This document shows, in pieces, positions 13,461-24,495 of a DNA stretch of 64,000 nucleotides. The notes below the pieces were generated by a model. It did not search any database. It was not told the DNA's origin and saw only the letters and a list, made by a program, of their open reading frames with translations. Origin of the DNA: Lineus longissimus (taxonomy: Eukaryota; Nemertea; Pilidiophora; Heteronemertea; Lineidae); assembly GCF_910592395.1 (NCBI RefSeq), contig NC_088323.1, forward strand, positions 2,914,001 through 2,978,000. Direction: 5' to 3'. Numbering within the stretch: position 1 is the stretch's first letter; each line of letters opens with the position of its first letter. A program made the position numbers and the translations under genes.

Positions 13461-14014
13461 GTTACTGCAACAAATCGACAACAACAAATTACACTAAAAA
13501 ATGTATTTTTGGGCATTTTTTTGCCAATCTTATGTTATTCACGGAATCCACAGAAATAAACTCCCCGGAAATATTTGGCAGTGTGCATTAACTTCGTTTT
13601 CAAGAAAGACATCAACATGGTATTCATGCGAGGAGATATCACGGTAGAACAGATCCAGAATATTCCCGTCAGTTTGAATCAATGATCATGATCATCCCAA
13701 TCACAAGAGTTAACATTGCGTGAGTCATCATAATGGGGCCTGTGTATAATCGGATAGAACTGCCTGCTTTAGGTCCTTCAAAGCGGGAAAGCGGAATCTG
13801 CTTTTGTCTCAAGGGCGTCGACTCTGTCTCAGGCAGGTCCTGGATTCCCCTGATGACTTGGTATAAACTGTTGGATTTTTATCAGTTTTCGGAACATTAA
13901 TAATTTTGTCAAGATTGTTAATAGTTTCTACCTAATCTCTCCCTTTAAGAATTTAAACTTTCGACTTGATTGTTTCCTAAATTTTCTAATTTCTCAATCA
14001 TTGTCTACTTGCAG
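13461..14014. other. Spacer, nothing recognised
   Basis: No gene or repeat is seen. The last part (about 13930-14014) is pyrimidine-rich and ends in TTGCAG, a good splice-acceptor context for the segment that follows. Confidence 0.35.
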
Positions 14015-14760
14015 ATGACCTGGCTGAAAAGAGACTGCTTACACAACCTCGACCAGCTTATCAGACTGGTCGACTTCGTGAATCAACTGGAACCTGAAAA
14101 ATGTTGCTGCCATCTTTTAAGTTGATGGTATACTACACTTAGTCACTCTTCTCCGGTTGCATGAAAGCGTTATCGATACCTGGTTGAGGCTATACTTGTT
14201 AATTTCTCTCATGTGAAAAAGAAACTCCGAAGATATCGATGATTTGAGGCATATTTCAGTTCATTAGTTTACTTCCAGACACAAAAGTTGCGTTTTAGTA
14301 TTATTTTTTGCGAATCGTTCAGGTCAATTAATGGAAATTATATTTAAAAGGGTAGATTTGTTTTATTTTGTTTTATTTTGTTTTAAGTGTTATTTGCCAC
14401 TGTTCCTTATTCAGATAAGCCATAATCAACTTCTATAATTTACTTTTCTTCCACATTTGATCTTATTTTGAATATTTTGACACTTGAGATTCTTCTTCAT
14501 CATCGTATAAGGCGTCATGGCCAGTTTTGGGCCTTTCCAAGAAAATATGAAAATGCATAATATTTTCTGCTGCATAACAAAGTGTATATAACTATTGTTA
14601 GAGTGTTTTTTAATTTACTTTCTATTTAATCCTTTCAACTAGTGCTGTACTTATGCTTAGATCATGATAATCTATGCTTGCTATAATGAATGCATTTATT
14701 GTTTGTTTTAGTCATATAGTTATAATCAAATTGATTTAATAAAATATAGGCCTACTCTAG
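14015..14760 (+). other. Possible orphan 3'-terminal exon and UTR
   Basis: A strong acceptor (pyrimidine tract then CTTGCAG) precedes 14015. One frame reads DLAEKRLLTQPRPAYQTG and a few residues more before a stop at about 14098; another frame begins with ATG and stays open for 36 codons. An AATAAA lies near 14739, after AT-rich sequence that resembles a 3' UTR. No matching upstream exon was recognised. It might be the end of a gene whose other exons were missed, or a distal UTR exon of the upstream gene. Confidence 0.25.
14361..14385. repeat. Short tandem repeat, 10-base unit
   Basis: The unit TTTTATTTTG occurs twice in full and then partially. It is a simple repeat within the AT-rich stretch. 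Confidence 0.8.
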
Positions 14761-14933
14761 TGTCTGGTCTTCTGAAGTGTCATAAGTATATTTCTTTAAT
14801 GAATTGATAGAGGTTCATTCGCTTGGTTTCAAAAGAGATAAAATCACCAACAACATTTCGAAAATACAGCAGAATTTTCACAATTTTTGATTGTTTATAC
14901 TTTATCAAAAATGTATAAATGTTAGTCTCATTT

Positions 14934-15051
14934 CAGGGGCGTAGCCAGAGGCTAGTGTTTTTAGCATGATTTTGGTCGACAAATTTCAAATGGGGCCATT
15001 TTGCCCCCCTTCCAGTATGTCCAACAATCCAAAAACCTAGCTACGCCCCTG
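14934..15051. mobile_element. 118-bp MITE with terminal inverted repeats
   Basis: The ends are CAGGGGCGTAGCCAG and CTAGCTACGCCCCTG, a 15-base terminal inverted repeat with one mismatch. The element is flanked on both sides by CATTT (14929-14933 and 15052-15056), a five-base target-site duplication. It has no coding capacity. It is a non-autonomous DNA transposon; the CAGGG start recalls hAT-type ends, but those usually make eight-base duplications, so the superfamily is open. Confidence 0.8.
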
Positions 15052-15109
15052 CATTTCTTTTTGAATTTTTGAAAAATGGAATAAAACTGCTTGTTTGGCA
15101 AAGCTATGC

Positions 15110-15115
15110 TTTATT
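15110..15115 (-). promoter_or_regulatory. Candidate polyadenylation signal of the MFS gene
   Basis: AATAAA on the minus strand, about 140 bases past the stop codon of the MFS transporter gene. The motif is common in AT-rich DNA, so this is only positional support. Confidence 0.4.
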
Positions 15116-15257
15116 TTGTTTGTGTATTCTCATCAAACAGTGTATGATTGAGGTCAAGTCCGGTGGTCACAGATGTTTTCGGAACACTTCCCGATTCCAA
15201 CACCGCCCTAACACAATATCACCTATCCACATGTCAGTAAAACTGTATTACATCGTT

Positions 15258-17427
15258 TCACTTTGTCGTCATAGTTTGTCTTTGTCTTCTGATTAAAATA
15301 ATGTTCAGAATCACCGCAAACCCGGTCAAAACAGCTCCTACCGTAAAGCTCCAGCGGTAACACTTTAAGCCATAGCAGAATAGGACGTGTGGTTCAGTAA
15401 TTTCAGCATCGTATAGGATTCCGAATATCTTTATTAATGCGACACTGCCTAGACCACTGAATGTTACAATCGCTCCCCAATTACACCCATAATACTTTAA
15501 TCCGTATGACTCGCTTGTCATTGTTCCCACGAGGGAAAATGTTGTACCAAAGCTTAAACCAGCCACAGCAACCAACAAAAAAAAGAAGAAGAAATTATTC
15601 GCAAAAAATATGGAGGCCACCATGGTTAGAAAAAACACGATGTTGACCACTAGATACACCACCGCTCTTGGCACTGCGTAGAGTATCAGATCTGATAGTA
15701 AGCCAGCTGAAACCTTGCTGATGGTTGCAATGACCGGCAGGAGAACATTGAATGATATACTGTACATCTCAAAGTTGAAGGATTTCAAGTACACATTTAT
15801 GTTCATCAGAAGCATGTTAACCACCCAAGAAGAAAATAGTGCACACCAGAAGAGTAACTGAAAATCTAGAGTTTTGAGCAAGGCTATTCCGGTGATGTCT
15901 ACAATATGCTCAGGACCATCGAGCCCCAATTCTGACTGATCCCCTGATGCAGATATGTCCGACTCCTTCGGTCCTGCATCAGGACCCGACTTTTCTGTTA
16001 ATTGACCGTGGTCTGACTTCAACGTTCCTACCGCTAAGTCCGACCTTTGAGTTTCTGCACCGTAGCCCGACCCGTACATTCCTTCAGAAAGACTTGATTC
16101 CTGCTTGCCTTCACCATGCACAGCAGGGGCCGGCTGTTCAAAATCTTCCTTCAGGCAGCTGGAGTCTGTCCCATCGAGCTGGTCGTACATGTAGTCTGTA
16201 TTGGTCGGGTACTGCCCAAGGAACATTGCACAAAGCACATTAACAACAGCACCAGACACTGCCAACATCAGAAAGAAATCGCCAATGTCCTGTTTTCCTT
16301 CGTCGATGACATATCCGTTGATGAAACAAGTGCTATACACTACTACGAAAACACTCGTACCAAGGCTGAAGACTGACTCCAGGTAGCCGATGATTGTACC
16401 GCGATACTTCGGATGGAAGTTGTAGACATTGCAGCTAAGCGAGATTATGTATGATGACACCCCAGTATAAGCTGAAAAGTATATGACAAAACCTTTATGT
16501 GAAACTGCGGTGACATATCTACGAAAATCACTTGGTGCAATTGGTACATCTGGGTAATCCACCAGCCTTCGCGGATTCTACTAGTTAAGTATTACTATGC
16601 TTAACCACAACCATAATGATCGTAGAAGAATATTGCACTTGATGGTAGACGGCTTTCTCTAGTACTAGGATTGTACTTACTTGCTAAAAAGAAGTAAAGG
16701 CACAGTAACCATGAGTGTCCTCTGTAAAATGGCGTCATCAGCGTAGCACTCCACAGCAACAGATACCCACCAAGACACAGTATGCCATTCACCAAAGAGA
16801 TACATCTCGGTCCAAGTTTTTCCGTGAGTATGCCACCAGGAAGAGCCAAATACGCCCCGAACGTCGCGAATCCAGTTATGACGGCCACTGAAATAATGCT
16901 TCCTGACATTAGTGATCAGCTGCCACATGTTCTCTCCAGCAAAAGATCTTGGAGAACACAGTGTTGGAACTTTCGTTGAAAAATAACTTACTCAAACTTG
17001 CCCTTTTTTAAGATCGTGGACACCGTACGTCTATCGGTTACGTCAATGACCCCCCCCCCCCCGTCCGTTTTGGTAAGATGAAGGCACATGAACAAGCTCA
17101 ATTAAATTAAATGCGATTCAGGTGGTTTTCTTTTCCGAGCTTTGTAAATATGGACACGTTTTAGGCTGCCATTTCGTGTTTTCATTTGACATTGGACATC
17201 TTACCGAACTATTCGTGATTGAAAAAAAAACGTTGTCCAAATCAAAATATCATAGAAACACACTGAATACTATTATTTTACTTACTTTCGGACTGTGTAT
17301 ACAGATATTTGGTCTTCACTGCGTTAGTATAGACGCTGAAGATGAGGCTTGCTCCACCATGTATCATCAGTAGTGTCCCTGCCGCGAGGGAAAGTCCTCG
17401 AAGCACTTCTGGTCGCATCTTGGGCAT
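15258..17427 (-). CDS. Nodulin-like major facilitator superfamily transporter
   Basis: Multi-pass plasma- or organelle-membrane transporter; substrate unknown. Three exons on the minus strand, 17427-17286, 16902-16681 and 16549-15258, have consistent phases and encode 551 aa. Exon 1 starts ATGCCCAAGATGCGACC and holds TM1 (LSLAAGTLLMIHGGASLIF). Exon 2 holds TM2-3 with the MFS loop PGGILTEKLGPR. Exon 3 carries GVSSYIIS and NFHPKYRGTIIGYLES, which match the pattern of the nodulin-like family (an FP/RGT/G motif in TM4-5), and about six C-terminal helices (GLSFGTTFSLVGTMTSE). A long hydrophilic loop between the two halves (around 16200-15900) is rich in S, G, D and E with repeated SD/KSD pairs. 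The exon 3 acceptor was chosen by phase. Monocarboxylate (SLC16) or SLC43-type relatives are the alternative; the nodulin-like motif argues against them. Confidence 0.82.
17050..17062. repeat. Poly-C run
   Basis: Thirteen C residues in intron 1 of the MFS gene. Similar C or G runs occur at 25152-25168, 25618-25631, 52240-52253 and 53105-53118. Lengths at such runs are prone to sequencing error. Confidence 0.8.
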
Positions 17428-19361
17428 ATCTTTGGTCACTCAATCTAGGTGTTAGTAATTTGTCTGAAGGTCAGATTAATCATTCAACAGGAGGGTGAAA
17501 TTAATTTAGGTATGAATTTGAAAGAACGCCCTGCGAAAAGTTGTTTCGACTTCCACGGCCTTGATATCAGAAACTGTGAGAAGCTATAGCATAGACGTAT
17601 GTAGTGTCAGGCCAACGTCCTTTTGCGAAACTTACAAGAACATGAATACACTTCGAATGCATCTTGGTAATTACTTTTTTATGTGACGGGTCCATCCATA
17701 CATAAGCATCCAAATTCGAGTCACTGTCAGAGCAAAGCACATGCCCACTTGATACTAACAATGTACTTTCAGTCAAGGGATCAGATGGATTGAAAAAAAT
17801 CTCACTCAGGAAGGCATGATTATAGTAACATCTGCTGACATGCAGACATTACATATGCCTCTGCCCACATACCAGCATATGCGACAATCAATGTTTATAC
17901 AAAAAATTAATTTACGAATTAAGCTGCATGTGCACATTGATGACCAAATTGAGTCATTCATGAATGTAACAAGCAACTATTATGAAATATTTCAAGTTAG
18001 TAATTTTGGTCCCGCCGGATTCAACCTGCAGAAATTCTTCAGGAGTAGCATTCCGCGACGTTACTATTTACAGCTCACAAGGTCATTTGAATAAGATATT
18101 GATGACGTTTTAGTCACGTGACAGTCGGACATCGACACTTATTTTTACGCATTTGAGCTTATTTCAAAGTCAATTATCTTTGACCCTGCATTGTTTTTAG
18201 CATGAATGATACCATAGAGTCAGAGAGAGAAATATTCAGAACAATTATGTAGTATTTCCAACACTCGGACATGTGCCTGATTGAATCTAACTGCCCTAGT
18301 TAGAAAGCCTGAATCCATTACGAAACCGCATGTTTGTCCGACATTGCCTGTAATTCAGCGATGGGGAAATAGAGGGCAGCAGCTGCAGAATGCTATTGTT
18401 TATGTAAAAAGGTACAGAGGAACCTTGCACCGTGATGGAGTTCCGGCCGTAACGTCGAAAACTGGCGTGGCGTAACCGACCACCTGCTTATTTTTACTTC
18501 ATGTAATTACCCTGATGGCCTGGACAGCCTATAAATTGGATATTCCAATAAAGTAGCGGGTGTGGTCGATGATTATCACGATCATGATATAATGATTACG
18601 ACGACATGCCCGATCCGGTATCACATGGATGTACACGCACAGACTAGTGACTGCTCACTCAAGGAAAGTTCCTTAAGCAGGGCGAACACAGAGAGATGCG
18701 AGATTCTGTCACAGAAGTATTTTCAAACCCTAAGTTTGATGAAAAATGAATATTTTGTTTCGTTGGCGTAAGTAGTATTGTATCGTCTTAGTCTCAGACG
18801 ACAAAGTGTCTAAAAACAAACATTTCGATTATCTAAAAAAAATATATTTTTTTAAACATGCCGACATGATCTCGCATTCATCTATTCTCTGTGTGCTACA
18901 TGCTTTATAGATTCTGGACACGGTATTTCTATTGATTCATATTAAATGATTTCGTCAGGATTTCAACCTGGATAAGCTGCCAGCTGTTGACAAAACGTTT
19001 ATACGAGACCATTGATCAGAATGTTTCACCTCTCAAGGAAATTGCTTTGGTGGAAAAGTCGAGATTGTCTTCTAAAGAAAGTGTCGAAAGCTAGTGGTGG
19101 TATTCAGACTCAATCGAAAACAGTGGGAAACGGTTGATTAGAATACACCGACTGTTTCTTATTATGATAATATTCGGAGAATATGCATAATCATTTTGCC
19201 TTCGTACTTTCAGAGAGCTGGAACCGGATTTTCAACTGGGCTTGTTTGTTCACGTAGTCGACTCTGTCGTTCTATTTCCAAATTACCGAAGGACTGTATC
19301 AGCACTTTAGGTTGTCTTGACATGTTCCTTTCTTGGACGAATAATCAACTTGCAAAATAAG
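17428..19361. other. Spacer between MFS transporter and receptor 1
   Basis: This is a divergent intergenic region: the MFS gene points left and the receptor gene points right, so both promoters probably lie here. No coding exon, repeat or recognisable promoter motif was found. Confidence 0.4.
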
Positions 19362-20396
19362 ATGAACCAGCCTTCAGCCTCGGGCAAAGCAGATCTAAAC
19401 ATTTCAGGAAAAGATTATGGGAGGTATGGTCCAAGTCAACCTATTCTCAACCAATATATGCCCCCTGTTGTAATCGTATTCGGGTTGGCTGGCAACATTT
19501 TGTCATTTTTTATATTCAGGAAGCCCAAATTTTCACGCCGTGCAACTTGCCTGTACATGAGGTCCCTGACTGTCTCCGATTGTTTTATTTTAATCGGCCA
19601 CGCAATGATCAAGACCGTGGTAGATATTTACCCGGATTTCATGGAACATTCAAACAATGGAACAGTCGTTTGCAGGATTATGGGTTTCATCGCGTACGCC
19701 GCATTCGAAGCGTCCAATTGGACAATATTTGCAATGACGCTGGTGCAGTTCTTGGCGGTGAGGTACCCGCTGAAGGCGGCAATGTGGTGCACCAAACGGC
19801 ATGCAAGATCAATACTTGCCGTCATCACGACCGTCAGCATAATCATCAGTGCACCTAACTTGTTGCGAAAGTATCATGATGAGGAAATCGCAGTCTCAAA
19901 TACCTTTTGCGGCTTAGACTCTGATATTCTCCCTCAGTGGTTTCAAACGGTTTATGATACTTCCCAGACCGTACTGTGCTTTTGTGTGACTTTCGTCTTC
20001 ATTCTCATCTTCAATACGTCAACCATTGTGACGCTGATCCTCAATCGAAGACGCAAGAAGGAAAGCAACAATGAAGGAAACACGCGTATTTCCATTGGGA
20101 TGAAACCAGTGGATAAACAAATAACATTTTTACTAATAATGCACACTACTTGCTTTCTTGTTCTGAATCTTCCCTTCGCTATATACATTTTCGTTGGAAG
20201 TAGACAGAGGATTGTTTTGGATTCAGTTGCATTATTGCTGCACGTGAACATCGCAATACATTTCTACACTTACTGCCTTGGATGTAGAACGTTTAGAAAA
20301 GACGTCAGTGATCTCTTTCGATGCATCAGAAAAGATATTGGAACTAGACCATCAGTGAACAGTATCTCAGCTTCAGTGTCCGGTGATCGAACATGA
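19362..20396 (+). CDS. Rhodopsin-class (class A) GPCR lacking the E/DRY motif
   Basis: Seven-helix receptor of 344 aa in a single exon. The open frame extends 15 codons upstream but with no ATG, so ATG 19362 is chosen. The N-terminus has an NIS glycosylation site. TM1 carries GLAGNILSFF and TM2 LTVSDCFI. TM3 starts near VVCRIMGF (Cys3.25 present). The segment that should read E/DRY is V128-Q-F, followed by the usual LAVRYPL. TM6 has the degenerate LVLNLPF and TM7 HFYTY where NPxxY is expected. The C-tail is serine-rich. The overall pattern resembles invertebrate neuropeptide (FMRFamide-type) receptors. Receptor 2 lies downstream on the same strand. Ligand is unknown; loss of the arginine could mean altered or constitutive G-protein coupling. 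Confidence 0.85.
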   Translation: MNQPSASGKADLNISGKDYGRYGPSQPILNQYMPPVVIVFGLAGNILSFFIFRKPKFSRRATCLYMRSLTVSDCFILIGHAMIKTVVDIYPDFMEHSNNGTVVCRIMGFIAYAAFEASNWTIFAMTLVQFLAVRYPLKAAMWCTKRHARSILAVITTVSIIISAPNLLRKYHDEEIAVSNTFCGLDSDILPQWFQTVYDTSQTVLCFCVTFVFILIFNTSTIVTLILNRRRKKESNNEGNTRISIGMKPVDKQITFLLIMHTTCFLVLNLPFAIYIFVGSRQRIVLDSVALLLHVNIAIHFYTYCLGCRTFRKDVSDLFRCIRKDIGTRPSVNSISASVSGDRT

Positions 20397-23195
20397 TATT
20401 AACTCAAATAACTACATGTATCTACCCTCAGTATAACGTTGTACGGTGGCCACCGTGTAATAATTATCAACACATGTTAAGCCACGATCAGTGCTATTTT
20501 TGCCAGAAAGCCTTGCTTTTACACATACAAAATCTTCCAAACGGGTCAGACACATTTTCCAGGAGAACGTTTACACTGCTACTGTACACCGGCGCCGAAC
20601 GCCCAGTTTACTATGTTAACTCACTCTAAGTTGAACCCTGACGCTAACAGTACCAACATATTGAAGAAAGAAGTGTTATCACTTATGTTAGCGTTATCAT
20701 GACGAGTATCAATTTGTTCCACATATCGGAACCACTGACATCTTATTCTCGACCTAAATCCCTCAATTACTTTGGATAACTCGTCTAATTGATCGCAAAA
20801 ACAAATCTCACCCCCAAGGCGGTTCGTGTATGCTCACACCATAGCGAAATTCTTCTGTGGCCGAGGCTATTGCTGTTGCCAGTTCTAGCTTTCAGTCGTG
20901 TGGTGATACTTCAGCTTAGATCTTCTTCGCCTGTGTCCACTACAGTGGAAATTGAACGTGCACATTAATCTACGGCAATACATACATGTAAGGTAGGTTT
21001 CATATACAGATACAAGCTAAATCTTCACCTTTTCTCCCTTTTTCGATAGTGTGTCATAGTAAAAGTAGGAACAGTCCCTAATGGGTCATTTCTTAAAGTT
21101 TGCGCTCAGCAGTCAGAACACTTCAGCAAAAAAGGATACCGTCTGTCAGTTCCAACGGTGTCCTTAATAATATGGATATCATACTGTAGGCTACATGTAT
21201 ACGCATATTTTGATTTAGCACTTATAGAAAGTCCTGTAGCATGGAGTTGTGGGAAGAGTTTTTCTGCTGCTCTACATTTCTAAAGAACATCAAGCAGCTG
21301 GCCGGCTTTATGAAATCACCTCATATCCGTTCTGATATCCCTACCGTATGGACATCTTGTTTATATTGCTGTTGGCAAGCTTTAATGCTGTTTGATGACG
21401 GACACATACATCATGTTCAGTATGAGAGGCTTTGGAGAGAGGAAGCCAACCTCCTGATCAGGGCAGTTCTCATCCAGTATGCAGATCTGTAGTAGCCTGG
21501 TCGAGAGTTTGAGCTCCGCTGGTAGCCTGTCCCAATACGGCCGGTTAATAGTAGGCCATCATCTCGTTAAATCAAGTGTGCAACCGTGTTCTCACAGGCG
21601 CCTGGCGCTTATGGGAGTTGGGAAGTAAAGGGTTCTGGCTGGCCCTTCCATCCCAAAATGGTTGCACTATGATAAAACCTTGTTTTTTTATCGTAACCTG
21701 TTCACTTGGATATCATACTGTGATTGTATAATTCCAACTCATTACTCGTTTGTGCGCTTATTTCAAATTTTCTTGTCCTGTCTTCGAGTCAAGAGGTTTG
21801 GTAAATCAGCCTACGAGCATCCCTTGGTCTGGGTATATGGCTTCGGAACAAGCGCTCTTGAACATTGAACCAGTCAGCTTGGTGTATTCATTAGCCTGCC
21901 AGATTGAAAAAAAAACTTGAAAACGGATACCTCTGTAGAACAAGATCGTGGTCTTATCAGTGGAAGCCTGTTGTCGGGTGATTTTCGGTGATTTCAACCA
22001 GTCTTCAGCGAGAGTAAGAGATCATCTCACTAGCTACTGATACCACGAAACATCCTTTGCCCTTCCACCAGATCATCACAACATACTATAGACTTAAGAG
22101 TTTATGAGCTTTCGCACGAGCATGTCCGAAATTCTATGGTTAATCATTTACCAATCGCCACAAGCTACCCAACAGATGCACGAGTTTGTTTTTGAGTATT
22201 CAGTTCATTCTGAGTTGGTCCCTATCAAAACAGTGGATTTGTATATTGTATCCTTCAAATATAATTCAAGGTGGTTATATTTAGTGATGTCCTGTTTACA
22301 GACGAGTACAGCCTAGGAATGCACACAGACTGGTCGATCACGGGTGGTCGAACTCCAACTGCCATCTGGCATGATTGGCAACAACACACGGCGCCATTTG
22401 ATTTGCAGACTGTGCCAACAATATGCCGGTGTTCATGGATGCTTACTAGTCTGAGATTGAAAATGGGAGCATATATCATGTATGCGTGAGTGTGTACATC
22501 TTTGACGCAACTCCATCGCAGTGCAGGATAATTTTCGATTGCAAATCAGTGTTCCCATTTCCCTACATTAGCAAAGAAACGAGGTTTCATCACAATATTT
22601 GGCCGTGAACTATTGGAGTGCCATCCTCGTCTTCGTTATTCTTGTTTCGTATTATTTTAGGATTTGGTACATTAAAACGGATTCGAAAGTCATCCTGATC
22701 ATTGCATATTTTTGAACACTCACACATTTTGCATGTTGGCTGATTCACTGATTTGCGAAGGAGGGCGCCATCGTTCTACGTATCTGAACATGCATCTGAG
22801 TAATTCCAGCTTACTGAAGCAGCCTCATCAAAAGCACCATTGGATGCGTTAAGTTGCTGCTATGGCTTGTACCTATTGCAAGGAACGGGATTATGTATAT
22901 AAGAGGCATGTCGTCAACTGTATGTAATAGATTCAAGCCATCAATATGATTAGATCCATTTTGTTTGTTTCCTTTAGGCCTCGCTGATCGTCGAAGACTG
23001 TACGTGCAGGTATAGGAGGAGGAGGATGCGATGCGATGCAATGACCTGGCCTGCTGATCGGATCGAAGTAACCTTCCGATATTGAAGCGCCAAAATTGTT
23101 TACAAGAGTTCCCCTTGAGGAATGCTTTCTATATGTAAATGAGGAAAAACATACACATCTATTTAGGATTACTTATACGATCATGAGAGGTAGCC
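20397..23195. other. Spacer between receptors 1 and 2
   Basis: No further coding exon, repeat or RNA gene is supported. The open frames here are short and lack motifs. The promoter of receptor 2 presumably lies at the right end. Confidence 0.4.
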
Positions 23196-24444
23196 ATGAG
23201 TAAGGTACACCCATGTCCCAACACCTGGGTTTTGGCTATCGTCGGATTATTTCTCATTGTCTATTGTATCTTAATCGTAGTAGGCAACCTATTGGTTTGC
23301 ATAGCAATAATCAGATTCAAAAAGCTACGAAAAAAGGCAAACTTCTTGTTAGTTTCGCTTTCCGTTTCTGATTTATGTATCGGTGTGTTTATACTTCCGG
23401 TTTACATAGTAACGACTATACTGTGCTATTGGCCTATAGATAGCATCTGTTTCGTTTTCATGGCATTGGATATATCACTGTGTACTGCAAGTCTTTTGCA
23501 CATCTGCGCAATAGCCGTGGACCGCTACATCGCCGTCGCGCATCCATTACGACACCATACGTGCATGACGTCAACAAAGGTGGGGCTTTTGATTGGTGCA
23601 GTCTGGCTAGTGTCCTTGACCTTATTCTTTTACACAGCTTACAAGAGTCACAGAGTTGCTGCCCACCAAGCCGAAGCGCAGTTCCAGCATCCAGGCGAGT
23701 GTGTCAACCCGTGGATTAAACATGAATTCCTTATCGTATCAATTTTAGTATTCCATATACCACTGATCATAACAGTTGGTTTGTATCTAAACATCGTCTG
23801 TGTAATTCGGAGAAACATCAGAAGTGTCTTTTCTGTTTCAAGATCATTGGAAGACGCGGGGACGCAAAATTATAACGGACAGACGACGTGCCTCACTGGC
23901 AGCAAGGACCCACGTGTCACCAGGTTACATAAAGATCGTAAGACTCTCCGGATTATTGGGTTCGTCCTCGGCGCGTTCACCATCTGCTGGCTCCCATTCT
24001 TCGTGGTGACCACCATTGAGTTCTATACGCAGAGCTTCATCTATTGGCTGAATATGTTAGTGACCATCATGGGATACGTCAACTCTGGGATTAATCCACT
24101 GATATACTCGTCGACTAAACGATTTAGGTAAGGTTTAGGTATAAGCGAATATAGCAGTCGCGAACATTTGATGTCTACGGTATATATACACTACGTCGTT
24201 GTCGCTCACACCGTGATTAGTCTTCTTCTTCCTTTTCAGGGTTGCATTTATGTCCATGTTGAAATGCGAAACGCGAACGCCAGCTTCGACATTGAGAACG
24301 ACACAATTTGGCCAGAGACAAGTGTACAGCCGCGTAACAAACATTCACCTGGATGGTTCACGAATGAAATTTTCGAGGAAAAATTTGATGAGGGATCGAG
24401 AGAATGTTAACAGGGTCACTGGTGTAAAAAGATATTTATACTGA
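23196..24444 (+). CDS. Aminergic-like class A GPCR
   Basis: Seven-helix receptor of 378 aa in two exons, 23196-24127 (donor TTTAG|GTAAGG) and 24240-24444 (acceptor CTTTTCAG); the phase-2 join encodes KRFRVAFM at the start of helix 8. Motifs: GNLLVC in TM1, LSVSDLCIG in TM2, LDISLCTASLL in TM3 (the Asp at the amine-binding 3.32 position is present), AVDRYIAVAHPL, a CWLPFF toggle in TM6 and NSGINPLIY in TM7. TM5 reads VSILVFHIPL, without the two or three serines that bind catechols in adrenergic and dopamine receptors, and Trp7.40 is absent. A bioamine-like ligand is likely, but the subtype is unassigned. A polyadenylation signal follows at 24490. Confidence 0.88.
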
Positions 24445-24489
24445 TATATTCTTGGTTGAGGGACAGTTAAGCAGGTCACCAGGAAGGTC

Positions 24490-24495
24490 AATAAA
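24490..24495 (+). promoter_or_regulatory. Candidate polyadenylation signal of receptor 2
   Basis: AATAAA lies 46 bases past the stop codon of the aminergic-like receptor. Confidence 0.5.

Noticed and set aside
16116-16376. Open frames on the plus strand at 15.9-16.4 kb
   Set aside because: They are antisense shadows of the third exon of the MFS transporter.
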